Shown here one piece after another: positions 59,215 through 64,000 of a stretch of DNA of 64,000 nt (position 1 is the first letter of the stretch; every line of letters begins with the position of its first letter). The DNA is taken from positions 1 through 64,000 of the forward strand of contig JAEUWP010000459.1 in assembly GCA_018524725.1 (NCBI GenBank), given 5' to 3'. A program made the position numbers and the translations under genes. The notes under the pieces are model-generated. The model saw only the letters and a list, made by a program, of their open reading frames with translations. It made no database searches and was not told the origin of the DNA. This DNA is from Podaxis mareebaensis (taxonomy: Eukaryota; Basidiomycota; Agaricomycetes; Agaricales; Agaricaceae).

Positions 59215-61372
59215 CTATCTTATAGGAGATGATGTGCCTGTAATTCTGAACAAATCCAAATAATCCTCTGATGGTGCGTGCTGCCCGTAATCCGATTCTT
59301 TCGTGCTCAAATTATCCACATCCCCATCTCCATCTGTATAACTACCATCACTATCATCCGTGTCCACAGCTCTCGACAAAGTAATGGACACCTTTTCGTC
59401 GTAGTCTTTCCGCTTCGCTCCCGGACATTCCCCGTGAAGGCTGGTCCGGCTCGATAACGCATTGCTGAGAAGTGAGGTGAATTGGAACGGAGGCAGTCGT
59501 CTATCCTCCACAGGTGTATTTGAGGAGTCGCGGTTTTGACTCTGTGATGCGATTTTGGAGTTACGATGATAACTCTTCAAATCTCCGGTTCCACTGTTAG
59601 AACGGAGCCGACGTGGTGATCCCAAAGGTGCAAGGCCTCCCGAGAGATACGAATATTCAGTTACCTTCCTACGTTTCAATGGACCTGGAAGATGGACCTG
59701 CTTGCCTTCGTTCCTTCGAAACCAGCAGCCAACAGTGGGCTCCCAGTCCCAATGGACTGAGGATTCTCCAGCGACTTCATCATCACCGTAAGGAATCTCC
59801 GAGTCCTTCGACTTGCCACTTCCATGGAGAGCCACATTACCGGCCCCGGCAAAGCACTCCCTCTCGGCTTCATCAACGCGCTCGATTAGGCATAGCCTGA
59901 ACTTCCTGACTTGCTCTTGACCGCTCTTGCCAATGAGGATTTGCTCTATTTCAGGCTCTTCGACATGGTAAAGCGCGCAAGCCCAGAGCGAGGCTCTGAA
60001 TTGGAAGAGTCTGTGAATGTACAAGATGTACGAAAAGGCTTGCAGAATGTTTTCGCATTCGTCGAGAGACCTCGTTCGGAAGATTCCATGGCATATTGGC
60101 GTGAATGTCGAGGAAGAAGGGGGTGTTTGTTGAACGAGGGCATACAGTGTGTCGCGCTTGTCGATCGTCCGGGGTCCACTGACCAGCCAGAGAGCATAGA
60201 GGCACCCGATGGCATCAATGAACCCGTATCTAGATAAATCTTCATCGTCCCTCGACCTATGTCTGGATATCCAAGAACAACAGTTATCGAGTATATCTTC
60301 AACGAAGGTTTCATTTTGTATCGCTATTTGGCTATCGGAGGTTCTCCACATTGTTGACGTGCAGGCTTCTATGCCCATGTTGAGCCACTCTCGAAGTTGT
60401 ATTTCAAGATAACCGGTCTCTGTTTGCTTGCTCCTGGGTTTCTGCCTGCATATGAGAACAATATCCATCAACCCGCTGAGAAGCGTGGGCAACAGATTAA
60501 TGTTGTGCCGAATGAGTTTACGAACAAGTCGCTTGGTGGCCCTGGAAGCCCAGACAGCGTCAGAAGGAGCTCGTTGAAGTGCCCCCGTGACCGATCGGAC
60601 GAAGGTGAAAGGAGAGAATCGCGTATCCCATTTACAATAAAGGTCCACAAGAAACCTTCGGTGCGCAAGATTCGATATTCGTGGCAGCTTGTCTTGCGAG
60701 CATTCAAAAGCATGTTCGAAAGCTGCGTCAAGCAGAACTTCAGATTCGTGATAGAGCCGGTGTTCCAAGGTTACGTCAAGAAGGGCGAGATAGAGGCTAG
60801 CATGAGGAGGACAAGAGTCCAGAATGATGTGTAGTGCATGCATGAGAAGAGTGCGACTAGACAAACATTTAGCGTGGATATAATGAGATATGACACGCTA
60901 ACCAAACTCACAGACGATAGGGTGGGGGAATGGCGTCATATAGTACTTCACTTATATCCAGGCTGCATTCAGATTCAGGGAACTCCTCTTCGTCGCAAGA
61001 GATCTGAGCGCCCAATATAACTGAACACAGGCTAGTGAGGGAGGGCAATGTCGGAAGATTCGCATCTTCCTTCGCGCGAGGCCTATCCATCTTGGATATA
61101 AGGTCAGAGTAGCAGTCACGTATGGCATATATTCTCTTGGAGAGTTCGAGAGACTGGACTGTATCCTTATGGAAGTGGATGCGGACGCCAATGTTAGACG
61201 GGGCCTCTAAAGGTAACAAGTCGTGATCTAACGAGGAACGAGATCCGTACGTCGTCATTCTTGCTGGAGTTTCCTTCATGTAGGAAGACAGTGCAAGACA
61301 TTTGCACTTGAGGGGCCGAAGGAGTCTCTTGATACGGGAGGTGGTCCACTCTGCATCATCAGAAATGGTCAT
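59215..61372 (-). CDS. Two-exon protein of about 700 residues, unknown function
   Basis: ATG at 61372 (MTISDDAEWTTSRIKRLLRP), the best start I can support, though an upstream exon joining YLGL to this Met cannot be excluded. Exon 1 (about 60919-61372) reads KCKCLALSSYMKETPA, IGVRIHFHKDTVQSLELSKR, IYAIRDCYSDLISKMDR and ISCDEEEFPESECSLDISEV. It joins (PPYRL to RTLLMHALHIILDSC) to a long second exon rich in Leu helices: ASLYLALLDVTLEHRLYHES, VLLDAAFEHAFECSQDKL, RRFLVDLYCKWDTRFSPFTF, NLLPTLLSGLMDIVLI, QAFSYILYIHRLFQFRASLW. The first two-thirds looks like an all-helical repeat scaffold. The C-terminal third is charged and disordered, with KRRKVTEYSYL (possible nuclear signal), SPRRLRSNSGTGD, and an acidic TDDSDGSYTDGDGD segment. 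No catalytic motif or known family seen; a nuclear helical scaffold is a guess. Confidence 0.75.
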
Positions 61373-62207
61373 GAGTCCGAGGTAACTGAATGGAGAACCT
61401 CATCAGTAAAATGCATGCGAAACAAGTGCATGTAGTCATTACGCACCATGCCCCGAGTATAGAAGACTATGATTGCATTGCCAACAGTCACGTCGCTCGA
61501 AGGCGCAAGTTGATGAGGTCAACGCGACGATGCACGTGAGGGGAATCTGTTGCTAATCATTCCCACGTTGATAATCGCCCCTTCTGCTCCGTTCCGGGTG
61601 AGTTGACGTGCAGAACAAGTGAAGAACTATCAAAATTGCCAGGTCAACGATTGGATGTTCCAGAACGCGCGAAGACCGTGCGTGTCTCCGGAGAACGTGC
61701 CATGTGGCATTGGCTAAGAAACCCTGCGACGACACAGTAACAGTTACAGGATCTGTCGGCACAGAGTCCTTGATGGTTCTCGCAGCAACTGCCATCGACC
61801 GGCAGACCGGCAGGCACAGAAATATGACAGCTGTGCACGGGTGGAGGACACTTGGAACACAACATAGTTATGAAAAAAATACCAGCCTGGACAATCAAGG
61901 GGAGAACAGCGAGCGTTGGCTGGTTGACGGGAGCAGATGTTGACTATCATGATCCATGTATCATAAGTATCAAGAGAATGCCATCACAATTGCTCAGCCT
62001 TCTCCTTGATCTCGCATCTATGTGCGCTGTCTGCAGGTCCCAATCTTCCTATTCTCGCTAGAGCCCATCCCGTCCATCTGATACAGCGACCAACGCAGAC
62101 ATAGTTTCTATCTTGGTCGCCTGGACAACTCCAGCCGACCCCTCACTTTCCTGCATACAAAAGGCGAATTTGCCCCATAGGTCACTTGCACACATCAACC
62201 CCTCTCC
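61373..62207. other. Divergent promoter region
   Basis: 835 bp between the starts of the unknown gene (minus) and NAD kinase (plus). Possible small upstream exon of the minus gene near 61440-61500; otherwise nothing supported. Confidence 0.45.
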
Positions 62208-64000
62208 ATGTCCACGATTCAGCCCCAGAGCTTGCGGTCCCCGGGCGCAGAAGAAGTATTCTCGACGCCACCAACCACGCCCGCTCCACAGGTCCAAACA
62301 GAGCAAGTCAACCAAACGCTTTCCCGTCGGAACAGTAGGCCGACGTCACTGCACATAGATCACCTGCAGAGCGCGGAGTGGAATCCTGGCATTATTCTCG
62401 ACACTTCTTCTCCCATCGTCCACACAAACGGCCCCCATCATCCCTCTACAACATCACCCATGGATAACTCCGAACCAGGCCTACCAGAGTACTCCCCTTC
62501 CGCGAACCACCAGAGATCCCGCTCGCACATGAACTCACAACCTATTGACTCCCCCTGTTTTGTGCACTCACATCTTGACAAGGGCGCCTCCCTCACAGAT
62601 TGGCTCAGAAATCGCTCAGGCGCCAATCAAACAATCGTTGGCGATCTTGGTGTTGCCAGGTCACTACAACACACTACTGCCCCCGGTGGGATGCATAATC
62701 TGAATGGATATTCACCCTTCGCCGGGTCCAAGCACAATCGACCCACCAATGGTGAAAGTGATGGCGAGGAAGACGAGTTTGTTGGGAGTTTGACAAAACA
62801 ACTGGCAGAAACCGCAGTGGGCGTCCGCGAAATGAGCAAGCAGCTAGGTAATAAATACGTCCTATCTCTGCCGATCTATTTATCCCAATACCTTTTCGAG
62901 GTCGCGCTCGTGTGCAATCCAACATCCAAAACGTCCTCATCATCACAAAGGCCCGTGACAACAGACTCATCAAACTCACTCGCGAACTTGCCCTATACCT
63001 GATGCTCAAGAAGCGGCCTGGTATGAAACGAGGACTCGTCGTGTGAGTCTTCCCGAGATAAATTTCATAGTCGGATGTGTTTTAATCCTCTGATAGGTAT
63101 GTTGATAGCCAACTCCGACGTTCTAAGCGCTTCGATGCGGAAGGCATCCGTCGTGAATACCCTGAACTATTCGTCCCATTTCCGAGGCGCAGTACATCGA
63201 GTAACCACTCCTCGTCTCCCGCTTCATCTAATGGGGGTAGTGGAACCGAGGAGTCGTGTGACGACGGCCAATTAAGGTACTGGACTAGCAGCATGTGTAG
63301 CCACAGTCCTCACTTATTTGACTTCGTTGTCACTGTAAGTAACTTAATGCCCAACGTTACCGCGAGAGCTCCAAATATGCTGACGCCTAACCCCAGCTTG
63401 GTGGCGACGGCACCGTGCTGTTCACCTCCTGGTTGTTTCAACGCATAGTACCACCTGTTCTACCATTCGCTCTCGGCTCCCTCGGGTTCCTCACCAACTT
63501 TGATTTCAATGACCACCAGGCCGTCGTGGACTCAGCCATTGAAAATGGCATTCGGGTCAATCTCCGAATGCGTTTCACATGTACAGTTTATCGTGCCGTG
63601 ATCAACGAGGCTGGGAAAGGACGAAAGGCTGTCAAGCGTGGAGAGACTGGGGAGATCTTGATGAAGAACCTCGAGCAAGGTGGCTGGGAAGCCCTGGAAG
63701 GTGGATGGTCAATGTCCCACACTACAGGCGAAGGAAAGCCGCCCAAAGACAAAGAGATTATGTGTTTCACAACCAGGCCCGTGGAACAATTTGAAGTGCT
63801 AAACGATCTTGTGGTTGACCGGGGTCCCAGCCCTTATGTGAGCTTGCTCGAGCTCTTTGGTGAGCCCTGGTCGAAATCTTTCATAAACTGTACTGACGCT
63901 TAAACAGGGGATGATCATCATATGACGACAGTACAAGCTGATGGCCTTACGATCTCGACGCCAACAGGGTCAACGGCTTACTCTGTGAGTTTCATCGACT
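62208..64000 (+). CDS. NADK: NAD kinase, truncated by window end
   Basis: ATP-dependent phosphorylation of NAD to NADP in the cytosol. ATG 62208 (MSTIQPQSLRSPGAEEVFST). A long disordered leader (about 200 residues) precedes ETAVGVREMSKQLG, then after introns QNVLIITKARDNRLIKLTRE, LALYLMLKKRPGMKRGLVVY and EGIRREYPELFVPFPRR. The catalytic core follows: FVVTLGGDGTVLFTSWLFQR (GGDGT motif), ILPFALGSLGFLTNFDF-like sequence (here VLPFALGSLGFLTNFDF), RMRFTCTVYR, FEVLNDLVVDRGPSPYVSLL (the NE/D region), and the last exon in the window begins DDHHMTTVQADGLTISTPTG followed by STAYS. The gene runs off the right edge about two thirds through the domain. Introns fall after KQLG, after RGLVV, before LGGDG and before DDHHM. 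Confidence 0.93.

Noticed and set aside
61440..61510. Upstream exon (GNAIIVFYTRGMV) of the 59-61 kb gene
   Set aside because: Phase does not match any acceptor before YLGLMTISDD, so it is not included, though it remains possible.

Overview
The window is nuclear DNA of a filamentous basidiomycete, most likely an Agaricomycete. Genes lie on both strands at about one per 2.4 kb and are cut by many short (about 45-75 bp) GT-AG introns. The encoded families (BTB/POZ tandem array, CBM-DM9 fusion, HMG-box factor, HMT1-type ABC transporter, MPC2, Mediator subunit 1) are fungal in character. I see no bacterial, organellar, viral or CRISPR-like sequence. I recognise 27 protein-coding loci, 25 of them complete; one is cut at each window edge. 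I found no convincing RNA gene or intact transposon.

Layout. Positions 1-7841 hold three head-to-tail BTB/POZ paralogues (the first entering from the left edge), with an unrelated mitochondrial-type membrane protein gene between the first and second. Positions 8262-20158 (minus strand) hold MED1, an MscS-type channel with an EF hand, a long disordered protein with one membrane segment, and palmitoyl-protein thioesterase. Positions 20379-28980 hold an EBP-type sterol isomerase (plus), a DCAF7/AN11 WD40 protein and two tandem sugar-porter genes (minus). Positions 30048-38057 hold a small conserved unknown, an APQ12-like protein, MPC2, a chitin-binding/polyQ/DM9 protein, a tetraspan protein and a repeat-bearing unknown. 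Positions 38825-50351 hold COG5, ILV6, PDK1 kinase, an HMG-box factor and a glycine-rich RNA-binding protein. Positions 50941-55106 hold an HMT1-like vacuolar ABC transporter. A 3.6 kb stretch (55107-58686) has no gene I can support. The right end has two unknown proteins and NAD kinase, cut by the window edge.

Most genes are unconnected housekeeping functions (transcription, Golgi tethering, branched-chain amino acid synthesis, pyruvate import, NADP supply, sterol synthesis, depalmitoylation); this is not an operon or a metabolite cluster. The parts with an accessory look are the BTB array with its internal repeats, the CBM-DM9 lectin-like gene and the tandem transporters. The most open questions are the conserved unknowns (7, 30 and 59-61 kb) and the 3.6 kb gap.

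Exon boundaries were set by hand from splice signals and frame continuity. Family names rest on motif recognition, not on a search.
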